64,000 nt of DNA. It comes from Aquirhabdus parva. Its GTDB lineage: Bacteria > Pseudomonadota > Gammaproteobacteria > Pseudomonadales > Moraxellaceae. The notes under the pieces are model-generated. The model had not been told where the DNA came from. It did no database searches and worked only from the letters and a program-made list of their open reading frames with translations. This document shows positions 8,621 to 17,157 of the stretch, in pieces. The stretch's first letter is position 1; each line of letters starts with the position of its first letter. The position numbers and the translations under genes were made by a program. Location of the stretch: contig NZ_CP031222.1 of assembly GCF_003351745.1 (NCBI RefSeq), positions 1,036,207-1,100,206 on the forward strand, given 5' to 3'.

Positions 8621-9826
8621 TTATTTCAATTCAGAAGATGACTTGCCGAGTACGCGACGTGCAACGATCAATTGCTGGATCTGTTGTGTGCCTTCAAAGA
8701 TATCCAGAATCTTCGAGTCACGGCTCCATTTTTCCAGTAGCTCGACTTCGCTATAACCGACCGAACCACACAGCTCGACACATTTCAACGTGATCTCATT
8801 ACAGACGCGACCAGCTTTAGCTTTGGCAATCGACGCTTCTTTTGAGTTCGGCTGTCTGTTGTCCGCCATCCATGCTGCTTTCAGGGTCAGTAAGCGAGAA
8901 GCTTCCCAGTCTGCTTCCAAACGATCAAGGGTTGCTTCAATGTAGGATGCATTGATTGGCAGGGTCGCATAGTCTTTAGACAAGTGATCTTTAAGCAGTT
9001 CACGAGTTAGATCTAAAGCCGCTTTACTAACACCAACCGCCATCGCAGCGACCAGAGGGCGTGTATTGTCAAAAGTCTGCATGACGCCAGCAAAGCCTTT
9101 TTGCACATCGACTTCTGGTGAGCCCAGTAGATTCGCAGCAGGCACACGGCAATCGATAAAATTGATCGCTGCGGTGTCTGAAGACTTAATACCCAGTTTG
9201 TGCTCAAGGCGTGCGATTTCCATACCCGGTGTGCCGTGCTCAACAACAAAGGATTTGATCGCAGCACGACCGACATTCTTGTCCAGTGTTGCCCAGACCA
9301 CAACCGCATCGGCACGTTGACCGCTGGTGACGAAAATCTTCTCGCCGTTCAGGATGTAGTCATCGCCATCTTTGACCGCAGTAGTACGGATCGCAGCAGA
9401 GTCTGAGCCGGTACCCGGTTCGGTGATTGCCATCGCTGCCCAGATACCTTGGAAGCGCTTGAGTTGTTCTTCGTTCGCTACAGCACCTATCGCAGCATTG
9501 CCAAGGCCTTGACGTGGTAGGGCAAGCATAAAGCCCGCATCGCCCCAGCACAGCTCCATTGCGCCTAGTGCGGTAGACATGTTTGAACCGTTTTTGACGA
9601 TGCCATCGCTACCGCCTGAAGGATTACCCGTTGCACTGACTGCACCGGCAGCATTTTCGCCGCCTTCATTCATGCCATCGAGTAGGGAGGCCAGCATATC
9701 CAGTTCTTTTGGATAGTCATGCTCGCCTTTATCGTATTTACGTGAAATTGGACGAAACACGTTTGCAGCGACTTGATGGGCTTGTTCGACCAGCATCGAA
9801 AACTTTTTAGGGACTTCAAGATTCAT
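8621..9826 (-). CDS. Acyl-CoA dehydrogenase, catalytically intact partner
   Basis: FAD-dependent enzyme of the acyl-CoA dehydrogenase family, 401 residues. The FAD/substrate signature 'MAITEPGTGSDSAAI' is intact, and the C-terminal 'DIFEGTQQIQQLIVARR' carries the catalytic glutamate of the FEGT motif. Compared with the usual family it has a ~30-residue Gly/Asn-rich stretch near residues 50-80 (GMNEGGENAAG...GGSDG). ATG 9826 follows AAGGAG. It lies 12 bp downstream of a second dehydrogenase gene whose catalytic residues are lost, so the two probably form one heteromeric enzyme. The substrate is likely a fatty acyl-CoA or a degradation intermediate, given nearby alkB and BVMO genes; this is inference. 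Confidence 0.88.
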   Translation of the reverse strand: MNLEVPKKFSMLVEQAHQVAANVFRPISRKYDKGEHDYPKELDMLASLLDGMNEGGENAAGAVSATGNPSGGSDGIVKNGSNMSTALGAMELCWGDAGFMLALPRQGLGNAAIGAVANEEQLKRFQGIWAAMAITEPGTGSDSAAIRTTAVKDGDDYILNGEKIFVTSGQRADAVVVWATLDKNVGRAAIKSFVVEHGTPGMEIARLEHKLGIKSSDTAAINFIDCRVPAANLLGSPEVDVQKGFAGVMQTFDNTRPLVAAMAVGVSKAALDLTRELLKDHLSKDYATLPINASYIEATLDRLEADWEASRLLTLKAAWMADNRQPNSKEASIAKAKAGRVCNEITLKCVELCGSVGYSEVELLEKWSRDSKILDIFEGTQQIQQLIVARRVLGKSSSELK

Positions 9827-9838
9827 TTGATTTGCTCC

Positions 9839-11158
9839 TTACAGGCTGATGGCGTTTTGGGTGATTGCGACGCTGCGCAAATCACGATACCAACGCTCGA
9901 CGGGATGTTCTTTGGTGAAACCATGACCACCCAACAATTGCACGCCATCGGTCCCAATTTTCATGGCTTTTTCACTGCAGAGAATACGCGCAAGGTGCGC
10001 TTCACGGTGGAAGGGTTTGCCCGCTTCTGCAAGAGAGCATGCACTCCATGTCAGCAGACGCATGGCATCTACTTCAATTGCCATATCCGCGATCATGAAT
10101 GCGACACTTTGACGATGGCTGATTGGCTCACCGAAGGCTTCACGCTCATTGGCATAGACCGCTACATAATCCAGAACTGCTTGCGCTGTACCGACAGCGA
10201 CTGCACAGGATGCCAATGCACCTAAGTCCAGAAACTCGCGATAGTTGGCTTCAGTCAGCAAGTTGGCTTTTGGCGTACGTACATTTTTCAAATGTAAACG
10301 TGCAGTTTTTGCTGCTTTAAGACCCATGGCAGGCTCTTCAGAAAGCGTTAGGCCTGTTAGGCCACTTTCTACGATGAAGAGAGCAGGTTGACCATCGAGC
10401 TGTGCAGAGATGATGAATAACTCACTGTCGGCAGCAAGCAATACCAGAGATTTCTCACCGTTTAATACATAGCTGTCACCCTCTGCTCTGGCAGTGGTTT
10501 GTAGTTTGTAAGGGTCAAACACGACACTTGGTTCATTACAGGCCAGTGCTGCGATTGCAGGTTTAGTTTCATCAATAAATGCTGGAAGATATTGTCGTTG
10601 CTGAGCATCCGTACCATAGCGGGTCAGTACGTTGGCCACACTAACTGGCGCGTAAATGGCAGCAGCGAGAGAGAAATCACCATGACCTAAGTCTTCAAGT
10701 GCAAGCATTTGAGTAACCAGACTGTCTTCTGTGGCTGCACCACCTAAGCTTTCTGGTACGGCGTAATACATTAAACCCAATTCACTGGCTTGAGTTTGTA
10801 CATCAGCAGAAATGCCATGGGCTTCATCCGCAGCATGAGCCGCTGGACGGAGCACTTCTTTAGCAAAACGGGACAAGGAGTCACGTGTCATTTGCTGTTC
10901 ATCGGTCAGCGTCAGATCAAACAGGTTATTGCGTTTTTGGCTTGGTAAGCGCGTTGCTTTGCCAGAAGATTTTGCCGGCGTAAAGATACGTGCCGCTTGA
11001 GTTGCAATTTGAAAACCAGTTTTTGAGCCTTGATAAAGCAGTCCCTCAATGGGCTTGCGTATTTTTAAACGGTCAGCGATATCGCTAGACGCGAATTGGG
11101 TCAGCATGTACAGGCCGAGACCTTGTGCCTTGCCCATAAAAGTATCTTGTGTATGCAT
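9839..11158 (-). CDS. Acyl-CoA dehydrogenase-like protein lacking catalytic motifs
   Basis: 439 residues. The family fold is evident in the middle and C-terminal parts (EREAFGEPISHRQSVAF; 'GTDGVQLLGGHGFTKEHPVERWYRDL'). Two key elements are missing. The FAD/substrate motif is degenerate ('LACNEPSVVFDPYKL' in place of a TEPxxGSD motif), and the chain ends 'RSVAITQNAISL' exactly where the catalytic E-G-T motif should stand. An N-terminal extension of ~90 residues precedes the domain. Together with the intact partner 12 bp downstream, it resembles the two-gene heterotetrameric dehydrogenases known from actinobacteria (FadE28-FadE29 type), where one subunit provides structure only. The gene is first in the operon and divergent from the BVMO gene. 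Confidence 0.85.
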   Translation of the reverse strand: MHTQDTFMGKAQGLGLYMLTQFASSDIADRLKIRKPIEGLLYQGSKTGFQIATQAARIFTPAKSSGKATRLPSQKRNNLFDLTLTDEQQMTRDSLSRFAKEVLRPAAHAADEAHGISADVQTQASELGLMYYAVPESLGGAATEDSLVTQMLALEDLGHGDFSLAAAIYAPVSVANVLTRYGTDAQQRQYLPAFIDETKPAIAALACNEPSVVFDPYKLQTTARAEGDSYVLNGEKSLVLLAADSELFIISAQLDGQPALFIVESGLTGLTLSEEPAMGLKAAKTARLHLKNVRTPKANLLTEANYREFLDLGALASCAVAVGTAQAVLDYVAVYANEREAFGEPISHRQSVAFMIADMAIEVDAMRLLTWSACSLAEAGKPFHREAHLARILCSEKAMKIGTDGVQLLGGHGFTKEHPVERWYRDLRSVAITQNAISL

Positions 11159-11530
11159 CAGTGTAATTCCATATGACGGCGGGAGAACGGGTAGATGCTG
11201 TCATGAAAGACCAATCTTCCCTATGGTCACGCTAAAATCAATTTCTGTCAGAAAAGTCAATCGCGTTATAAAAAGTCTGTAATCCTTGCTGCGCTTGATT
11301 TTGACTGGGTCAGACTTCCAAGTCTGTGGCACTTTAGCTTAAAAAGAATACAAAATATTGAGTGAAATAGTCAGGCGGTTTTCGTGGAATAGACGTCAAA
11401 TGAGTGCAAATAGTATTCGGTATCATCCTTGCATATCGGGTAGAATACCGCGCGCGAATTTATGCGGCTAAATAACTTTAGTTGTAGTGGGTTCGAGTAG
11501 ACTTTTGGCGTAATGGTTGGGGAGTAGGTA
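11159..11530. other. Divergent intergenic region between dehydrogenase pair and BVMO gene
   Basis: 372 bp without a gene. It must hold promoters for both directions and contains the 16-bp dyad at 11311-11326 plus a further half-site AAGTCTG at 11273-11279. No other structure was seen. Confidence 0.5.
11311..11326. promoter_or_regulatory. 16-bp perfect dyad, candidate operator
   Basis: CAGACTTCCAAGTCTG is a perfect inverted repeat (7-bp arms, 2-bp centre). The same half AAGTCTG recurs at 11273-11279, about 47 bp away. Location between divergent genes suggests a TetR/GntR-type binding site; no regulator gene of that kind is in the immediate neighbourhood. Confidence 0.45.
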
Positions 11531-13060
11531 ATGGGTAGTTTAAGTGGGCAAGCCTTGGGCAACGTAAGTGTCGGCATGGATGCCTCTGTGATCATTGTGG
11601 GTGCTGGATTTAGCGGCATGGCAATGGCTATTGAATTACAAAAAGCAGGTATCGACTTCCTGATCTTGGAAAAAGGGAATGAGTTCGGCGGGACGTGGCG
11701 TGATAACGTCTATCCCGGTGCGGCTTGTGATGTGCCTTCACACATGTATTGTTTTTCTTTTGAGCCGTATCGTTGGTCGCGCTCTTATGCCATGCAGCCT
11801 GAGATCCTTGATTATCAGAAGCATGTCGCGAAGAAGTATAACCTCTATCGCGATACACGCTTTAATGCGGGTGTTCAAAGCAGTGAATACCATGAAGCTG
11901 GGAGTTATTGGTCTGTCACGACAACGACTGGGCAGGTTTATCGCGCTCGCGTTGTGGTATCCGCACGGGGTGCCATTCATATCCCAACCTACCCAAATCT
12001 TCCCGGATTGCATGATTTCAAAGGCATCAAAATGCACTCGGCAGAGTGGGATCATAGCGTTGATTTGAAAGGTAAGCGTATTGCACTTATTGGGACTGGT
12101 GCCAGTGCCATTCAGGTCGTGCCTGAGCTTGCAAAAGTTGCAGGTCAGCTTACCGTATTTCAGCGAACCCCTGCGTGGGTATTGCCGAAACTAGACTATG
12201 CCTACAAAGAAAAAACGCTAGATAAGTTAGAGCAAAAGCCGCTGTCACGTTGGCTCTATCGCAAGCAAATCTACTGGACATTGGAAGCTTCTGCAGCCGG
12301 TTTTGTTATCGATCCTCGGGTGATGAAAGTCGGTCAGTTGATGGCGTATAAGCATTTACGTGTTGTCAAAAACAAGCAGACACGTGCGGCACTGACGCCG
12401 AACTATACGATGGGTTGTAAACGTATTCTGATGTCAAATAGCTACTTGCAGGCGTTTAACTTGCCGCAAGTCAAGTTGGTCTGCGCGGTTGATGCGATCA
12501 CTGAAAACAGTGTGGTGTCTGCAGGCCAAGCGCATGAAGTCGATGTCATTATTTTCTGTACTGGCTTTGATATCACGGGTGATGCTGCACAGTTTGCGAT
12601 GAAAGGAAAAAATGGTCTCAGCATTAGCGAGCACTGGGCACAAGGCATGCATGCATACTTGGGCATTACCACCCATAACTTCCCGAACGCATACTTCATG
12701 GCTGGACCCAACACAGGTCTTGGGCATAACTCCATTATTTTGATGATTGAAGCGCAAGCCCGTTATATCGGTCAAGCACTCACCTACATGAAAAAACAGG
12801 GTTATCAAAGTCTTGAAGTCAAAGCAGATGATGAAAATCGCTTCACCGATGATGTTCATGCACAAATGAGCAGATCAGTCTGGAGTTCAGGTTGTGCAAG
12901 CTGGTATCTCGATGCGAGTGGTAAGAATACGACGCTCTGGCCAAGTTTTACGTTTAACTACATCTTAAAAACGCGTAAATTCAATCCAGATGTCTATGAT
13001 GGCCAAGGCGGCACTCCAGAAAGCAAAAATATCGTCAAACGCTTGCTGGCACATATCTAA
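11531..13060 (+). CDS. Flavin-containing / Baeyer-Villiger-type monooxygenase
   Basis: 509-residue NADPH- and FAD-dependent oxygenase. It has an N-terminal FAD Rossmann motif GAGFSG (about residues 23-28), the FGGTW motif, and 'YPGAACDVPSH'. The Baeyer-Villiger fingerprint FKGIKMHSAEWDH lies near residues 156-168, followed by the NADPH Rossmann motif GTGASA. The fingerprint places it with BVMOs that turn ketones into esters or lactones; the substrate cannot be told. ATG 11531 has GGAG at 11521-11524; an internal ATG at 11576 would still keep the FAD motif. It differs from the long-chain alkane hydroxylase AlmA as I remember that sequence. It is divergent from the acyl-CoA dehydrogenase pair, which suggests a linked catabolic role. 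Confidence 0.85.
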   Translation: MGSLSGQALGNVSVGMDASVIIVGAGFSGMAMAIELQKAGIDFLILEKGNEFGGTWRDNVYPGAACDVPSHMYCFSFEPYRWSRSYAMQPEILDYQKHVAKKYNLYRDTRFNAGVQSSEYHEAGSYWSVTTTTGQVYRARVVVSARGAIHIPTYPNLPGLHDFKGIKMHSAEWDHSVDLKGKRIALIGTGASAIQVVPELAKVAGQLTVFQRTPAWVLPKLDYAYKEKTLDKLEQKPLSRWLYRKQIYWTLEASAAGFVIDPRVMKVGQLMAYKHLRVVKNKQTRAALTPNYTMGCKRILMSNSYLQAFNLPQVKLVCAVDAITENSVVSAGQAHEVDVIIFCTGFDITGDAAQFAMKGKNGLSISEHWAQGMHAYLGITTHNFPNAYFMAGPNTGLGHNSIILMIEAQARYIGQALTYMKKQGYQSLEVKADDENRFTDDVHAQMSRSVWSSGCASWYLDASGKNTTLWPSFTFNYILKTRKFNPDVYDGQGGTPESKNIVKRLLAHI

Positions 13061-13093
13061 GATCCGACCCTGATTAGGATCAGATCTCTTATT

Positions 13094-13124
13094 AGTACTC
13101 GGCCTTGAGAATGGGCCGAGTGCT
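13094..13124. terminator. Hairpin between convergent genes, possible terminator
   Basis: AGTACTCGGCC / GGCCGAGTGCT (11 bp, one G-T pair) with a 9-nt loop. It lies between the BVMO stop and the stop of the convergent dioxygenase-like gene and overlaps the latter's stop codon. Neither strand has a real T-run after it, so intrinsic termination is uncertain. Confidence 0.45.
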
Positions 13125-13986
13125 ATATCGCAAGACCCACGGTCAGTGTTGAGGCATAGCCTGCAGAGATGCTGCCCGTGACTGTCGCAATTTGATTGCT
13201 CACCCCATCACTGAAGACCATATCTGTCGCATAGCTGATCTGAGCGAGATTGGTGACACTTTTGCTATATTCTGCATTGGTATAGGCCTCATTCAATGTG
13301 GCAACTGGAAAACCAAACTGAGAGGTTTTGATGGCGTTGACTGCTGAGGTTGCCTGTACCAGATTGGGATAAATCTCGAAATGTATATGCGGCATGCGCC
13401 CACTGTAGCAGCCAGGAAAAATTGTCTCAAAAGTCACATAGCCATCTGCATCGGCTACTTGCACACCGCGAAGAAAACTATCGGAAGTCACCCCAGCAGA
13501 ATACAGCGAATATAAGCCGTCAGATGTGCAATGCCATAAATAAACCACATAGCCAGCCAGCGATGCACAACTTGAATTGTTATTCACAAGTTTGAGCGTG
13601 ATGGTCAACGGAATGCCTGTGGCGGTATTGGTGGTAGTGAGACTTGGTTTAATATCACTGCGCACGATGCCCGAAAGTACTAACGCATTGACGATACGAC
13701 CATTGACTGAGTTGGTGCCATCACCGGGGTAGGGCCCCCCTGTTTCCGTTGGAATGACGGAACATGCGGATGATGACGAACTGGTTGTGCTGGTTGTTGT
13801 GGTATCGGCTGTGCTAGTCGTAGACGAAGTCAACGTCGTTGATCCATCATCATTGCCACATCCCATCAGAACCATAGGCGCAACGCTGACACCAGCAATA
13901 ATTCTCAGCGCCTGACGTCGGCTCGCATTCCGTTTGAACAAATTTTCTAAATCGTATTGCAATCCATGCTCATGTTTCATATCCAT
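13123..13986 (-). CDS. Intradiol ring-cleavage dioxygenase-like lipoprotein
   Basis: 287 residues. The N-terminus has twin arginines (SRRQALRII) and a lipobox-like VLMGC at about residues 39-43, so export, perhaps by Tat, and lipid anchoring are likely. A Ser/Thr-only linker (about residues 49-73) follows. The C-terminal part matches the intradiol dioxygenase fold: 'TETGGPYPGDG', 'DADGYVTFETIFPGCY' and 'GRMPHIHFEIY', giving the expected iron ligands (two Tyr, two His in HIH). Cytoplasmic intradiol enzymes cleave catechols; exported relatives exist, but their substrates are mostly unknown. ATG 13986 has GAGGTGG upstream. It stands alone, convergent with the BVMO gene. Confidence 0.82.
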   Translation of the reverse strand: MDMKHEHGLQYDLENLFKRNASRRQALRIIAGVSVAPMVLMGCGNDDGSTTLTSSTTSTADTTTTSTTSSSSSACSVIPTETGGPYPGDGTNSVNGRIVNALVLSGIVRSDIKPSLTTTNTATGIPLTITLKLVNNNSSCASLAGYVVYLWHCTSDGLYSLYSAGVTSDSFLRGVQVADADGYVTFETIFPGCYSGRMPHIHFEIYPNLVQATSAVNAIKTSQFGFPVATLNEAYTNAEYSKSVTNLAQISYATDMVFSDGVSNQIATVTGSISAGYASTLTVGLAI

Positions 13987-14132
13987 TTAATTCCACCTCA
14001 TCTATTGGTGATGGCATTTTTGGAGGAAAACATGGATGAAAGTTGAATCAAATGTAAAGACGATGAATATTTTTAAAGCATTATGGCGTTGATGAATAAA
14101 TCGATGGGGGGGGCTTGAGCGGGGATCAGCAG

Positions 14133-14173
14133 TATCGGTTGATGATCAGCATGCCTATCACCATCAACCGATA
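14133..14173. repeat. Inverted repeat, 12-bp perfect arms
   Basis: TATCGGTTGATG at 14133-14144 and CATCAACCGATA at 14162-14173 with a 17-nt loop, just downstream of roxA. On the plus strand a T-run (14182-14188) follows eight bases later; on the minus strand, which would serve roxA, no T-run follows. A run of eight G at 14106-14113 lies beside it. It may be a weak terminator or a small repeat unit. Confidence 0.4.
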
Positions 14174-14194
14174 TGAAGCAGATTTTTTTAAGGT

Positions 14195-15352
14195 TTATTC
14201 CATTTCGTTGAGAATAATTCGTCCTTCACCGATCCAGTCAGTGAGGAACTCATAGTCATCAATGGTGACATTGGATTGATCAAGGACTAAGCCATCAGCA
14301 AATTTTTGGGCAATACCTTGCTGAGCGTTTGGAACCTCAATCTCTTCACCATTCCACCAGAATTCAAGAGAGGCGCTTTGCTGTAGATAAATCAAACGTC
14401 CTGCAGGTTCGCGTTGCAGGGTTGCACCGCTTTGCAATGCTTGTTTTAACTCACTCTTTGCGATGCCAAAACCTTCAGGAAGGTTGTCAGGATCACGTGA
14501 TTCGCTTAGCAAAGGTAATATTGCTTGTGTGAATGACTCTGAGTCTTGCAGTGTTTCTTTCAAAGACTCAATAAGTTTTAAACGTAATGCTTCGAGTTCG
14601 TCACTACTGATTAAACCTGCGCTGTAAGCTTTTGTACGGTAATCTTGAAGAGGGGCTTGGAGCTCAGAGTCACCAATGACATGATCTACAACCCGCTCAA
14701 GAAGCTGTGCAGCATTGGGCATGCGGAAACCGAAGGAGTAGGTTAAGCATTCGCCGACTGCGACGCCATAGTGAGCCAATTTTGGTGGAACATAGAGCAC
14801 ATCACCCACTTCAAGCACTTCATCAAAGAATACATCTTGCATTTCAGGCAGCAGACGCAGTGGTTGGTCGGGGACTAGGGCGGTTTGATTATCGCACCAT
14901 TGACCCAGTTGCCAGCGACGGCTGCCATACCCTTGCACTAAAAACACATCGTATTGATCAAAATGACGTCCCACAGAGCCACCTGCTGGTGCATAGGACA
15001 CCATGACATCATCACGGCGCCACTGAGGAATAAAATCAAAAGCTTGCCATAGATTTGCAACATCAAGAGACCAATGATCTACAGCTTGTACCAGTAGTGT
15101 GTGTAGGGGCGGGAGTTTCTTAAGATCGTTTGCAACAAAAGGAGATTTTTTGACGCGCCATTGTTCAGCATTTTTGGGGTTTTGCATCAACAAGCGCGCT
15201 TGAACTTCTTCTTCAAGGGCGAGCTCCTTAATATCTTCGGGCTCCAACAAGCCTGCGATTTGTGGCATCCCATTTTTAATCAGCAATGGTTTTTTTTGCC
15301 AATATTCAGTCAGAAAGGTGTCGATGGAGATGTTGCCAAGTATATGTGTCAT
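14195..15352 (-). CDS. roxA: 50S ribosomal protein L16 arginine hydroxylase RoxA (YcfD)
   Basis: 2-oxoglutarate/Fe(II) oxygenase of the cupin-4/JmjC type that hydroxylates an arginine of ribosomal protein L16. 385 residues, the usual length. The iron-binding HxD is seen in 'GGSVGRHFDQYDVF' (about residues 120-133) and the distal histidine in 'VPPKLAHYG' (about residue 190). The N-terminal 'WQKKPLLIKNG' is typical, and a winged-helix-like C-terminal domain follows. ATG 15352; no strong ribosome binding site is visible. It is monocistronic as far as the spacing shows. Confidence 0.92.
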   Translation of the reverse strand: MTHILGNISIDTFLTEYWQKKPLLIKNGMPQIAGLLEPEDIKELALEEEVQARLLMQNPKNAEQWRVKKSPFVANDLKKLPPLHTLLVQAVDHWSLDVANLWQAFDFIPQWRRDDVMVSYAPAGGSVGRHFDQYDVFLVQGYGSRRWQLGQWCDNQTALVPDQPLRLLPEMQDVFFDEVLEVGDVLYVPPKLAHYGVAVGECLTYSFGFRMPNAAQLLERVVDHVIGDSELQAPLQDYRTKAYSAGLISSDELEALRLKLIESLKETLQDSESFTQAILPLLSESRDPDNLPEGFGIAKSELKQALQSGATLQREPAGRLIYLQQSASLEFWWNGEEIEVPNAQQGIAQKFADGLVLDQSNVTIDDYEFLTDWIGEGRIILNEME

Positions 15353-15552
15353 GTCGTGATGGAGTCTTTATAAAAGTCATGGAAAATCGAATGGACGCAT
15401 TATATACCAAGGCATCGTGTCGATAGGCATGCTTTTTGGGATTCAATCAAGAGGTTTGAGCAGGGTGGTGAGTTACTTATACGGGTGTTGTCGACCGGAA
15501 CATTAGTTCAGATCGACATACAAATCAAAGTTTTCACATTCGTTCAATGATT

Positions 15553-16050
15553 TTATTGAGCAGCAGCTTCGCCGGAAGCAGCTTTGTGCTTAGGTGCAGG
15601 GTAGTGCAGAACATCTAAGCAGACATCGCGATTATCTTCAGTTTTTTCAGCAAGCGTACGTGTGCGTGCACTCGCGAGAATTTTCATGTAATCGGGATCG
15701 GTATGCATTGAAGCCACGGCTAAAACAGGATCTTGAATGGATGGCAGTAATTCAGTCAGTAAGTTGGTATAGCCTTTATGAAAGTTCTTATTGTTATTGG
15801 TGCCGAGGATTTGGGGGCAAATTTCATTGAGTACATCAATGGTCGCAATTTCTTCTTGAGATGCACCCGATCCTCCTTCGACCTCAACTTGTGATTTTGC
15901 TGCTGCTTTAGCAGCCGTTGATTTAGTGGTCGCTGTTTTAGCCACATTTGCTTTACTGCTGGTATCCGCAGCAAAGCTACTTGTTGCGATAAAGCATGTA
16001 GAGAGTAATGTAGCGACTAGGGTATTGGTTGCGAGATGAATACGATTCAT
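15553..16050 (-). CDS. Small secreted protein, MCR_0457-like
   Basis: 165 residues with a clear signal peptide (about 28 residues, ending SSFA-AD). An Ala/Lys/Thr-rich low-complexity stretch (about 30-60) follows, then a helical domain with two cysteines ('LNEICPQILG', 'NRDVCLDVLHY'). Those cysteines could form a disulfide in the periplasm. The pattern recalls the MCR_0457 family of Moraxellaceae, from memory and not checked. Function unknown. ATG 16050. Confidence 0.7.
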   Translation of the reverse strand: MNRIHLATNTLVATLLSTCFIATSSFAADTSSKANVAKTATTKSTAAKAAAKSQVEVEGGSGASQEEIATIDVLNEICPQILGTNNNKNFHKGYTNLLTELLPSIQDPVLAVASMHTDPDYMKILASARTRTLAEKTEDNRDVCLDVLHYPAPKHKAASGEAAAQ

Positions 16051-16253
16051 ATAAAGACTCTATAATAGACTATGCTTGAATAACGCGTATTATGCCGTGT
16101 TGTAGGCTATTGCTTTTAGGTGATTTTACGGCGAGTTTGCATTAATTTTGTAGACGCTGGAATGATGATGGTTACAAAATAAGATAAAACCATAAATTCT
16201 GTTGAAAAAGATTGACGTGTTTAATGATATTTATGGTTGATTGAGAGTGTGAA

Positions 16254-17090
16254 TTGAGAATTTTACTAAGTAATGATGATGGGGTACTTGCACCGGGGCT
16301 TTTGGCACTTACAGAGGCATTATCCGCAATTGCTGAGGTGGTTGTCGTCGCACCCGAGTCCGAGCGAAGCGGTTCCTCTAGTGCATTGACTTTGGATAGA
16401 CCCTTGCATCCCGTCCAACTTCCTAATGGTTTCTGGGCGGTGAATGGTTTTCCTGCTGATTGTGTTTATGTGGGGCTAAATGGCTTATTTGATGAACCTT
16501 TTGATTTGGTCATTAGTGGCATCAATTCTGGCGCGAATATGGGCGATGATGTTTTATATTCGGGAACGGTCGGTGCTGCATTTGAAGGACGTGGGTTGGC
16601 TCTGCCCGCGCTTGCGGTTTCGTTAGTCGGTGTACATGCCAAGCAATATCGAGATGCGGTACATTTTAAAGTAGCAGCAGAGTGGGTTCGAGATTTTGTG
16701 CAGCAAGGTGTTCCCGCATTGCCAACGGGGCATATTTTTAATATTAATATTCCTGATGTGGCAGCATTAACTACGGTTGAAGTCACGCGAATGGGTGTCA
16801 GAGATGTATCGCAGCCTGTGCATAGTGAGATTGATCCCAGAGGCCGCAAAATGTATTGGGTGGGCAAGTCAGGTGATCCGTTAGGGCAGGATCATGTACT
16901 GCACCAGCCTGTAGCTCAAACCTTTACTAATCAATATGGCATTGAATCAGTAGAACACTTTCGTACAGATTTTGCTGCATTGAATGATGGTTTTGTGAGT
17001 ATTACACCGATTCGGCTGGATTCGACTGGTTATTCAACGCTAGTCAGTTTAAAACAAACATTGGGTCAGAACCGTATTGTTCCAATGTAA
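16254..17090 (+). CDS. surE: 5'/3'-nucleotidase SurE
   Basis: Metal-dependent nucleoside monophosphate phosphatase. 278 residues: N-terminal RILLSNDDG with the metal-binding Asp pair, and 'SGINSGANMGDDVLYSGTVGAA' region (about residues 85-107) with the conserved Ser/Asn ligands. The start must be TTG at 16254: the upstream in-frame stop is only four codons away (16242), there is no ATG or GTG between, and the family always begins MRILLSNDDG. GAGAG at 16243-16247 serves as ribosome binding site. nlpD follows 67 bp downstream, as in many gammaproteobacteria, but the usual pcm and rpoS are absent. Confidence 0.95.
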   Translation: MRILLSNDDGVLAPGLLALTEALSAIAEVVVVAPESERSGSSSALTLDRPLHPVQLPNGFWAVNGFPADCVYVGLNGLFDEPFDLVISGINSGANMGDDVLYSGTVGAAFEGRGLALPALAVSLVGVHAKQYRDAVHFKVAAEWVRDFVQQGVPALPTGHIFNINIPDVAALTTVEVTRMGVRDVSQPVHSEIDPRGRKMYWVGKSGDPLGQDHVLHQPVAQTFTNQYGIESVEHFRTDFAALNDGFVSITPIRLDSTGYSTLVSLKQTLGQNRIVPM

Positions 17091-17157
17091 TTTGCATTGC
17101 CATATGTATTAGCAGGTTTATCCTGATGACAATGATTATAGATAGAGGGTTAATAGA

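Noticed and set aside
11531-13060. Assignment of the monooxygenase as AlmA (long-chain alkane hydroxylase)
   Set aside because: The N-terminal region does not match AlmA as I recall it, and the Baeyer-Villiger fingerprint FKGIKMHSAEWDH favours a BVMO.
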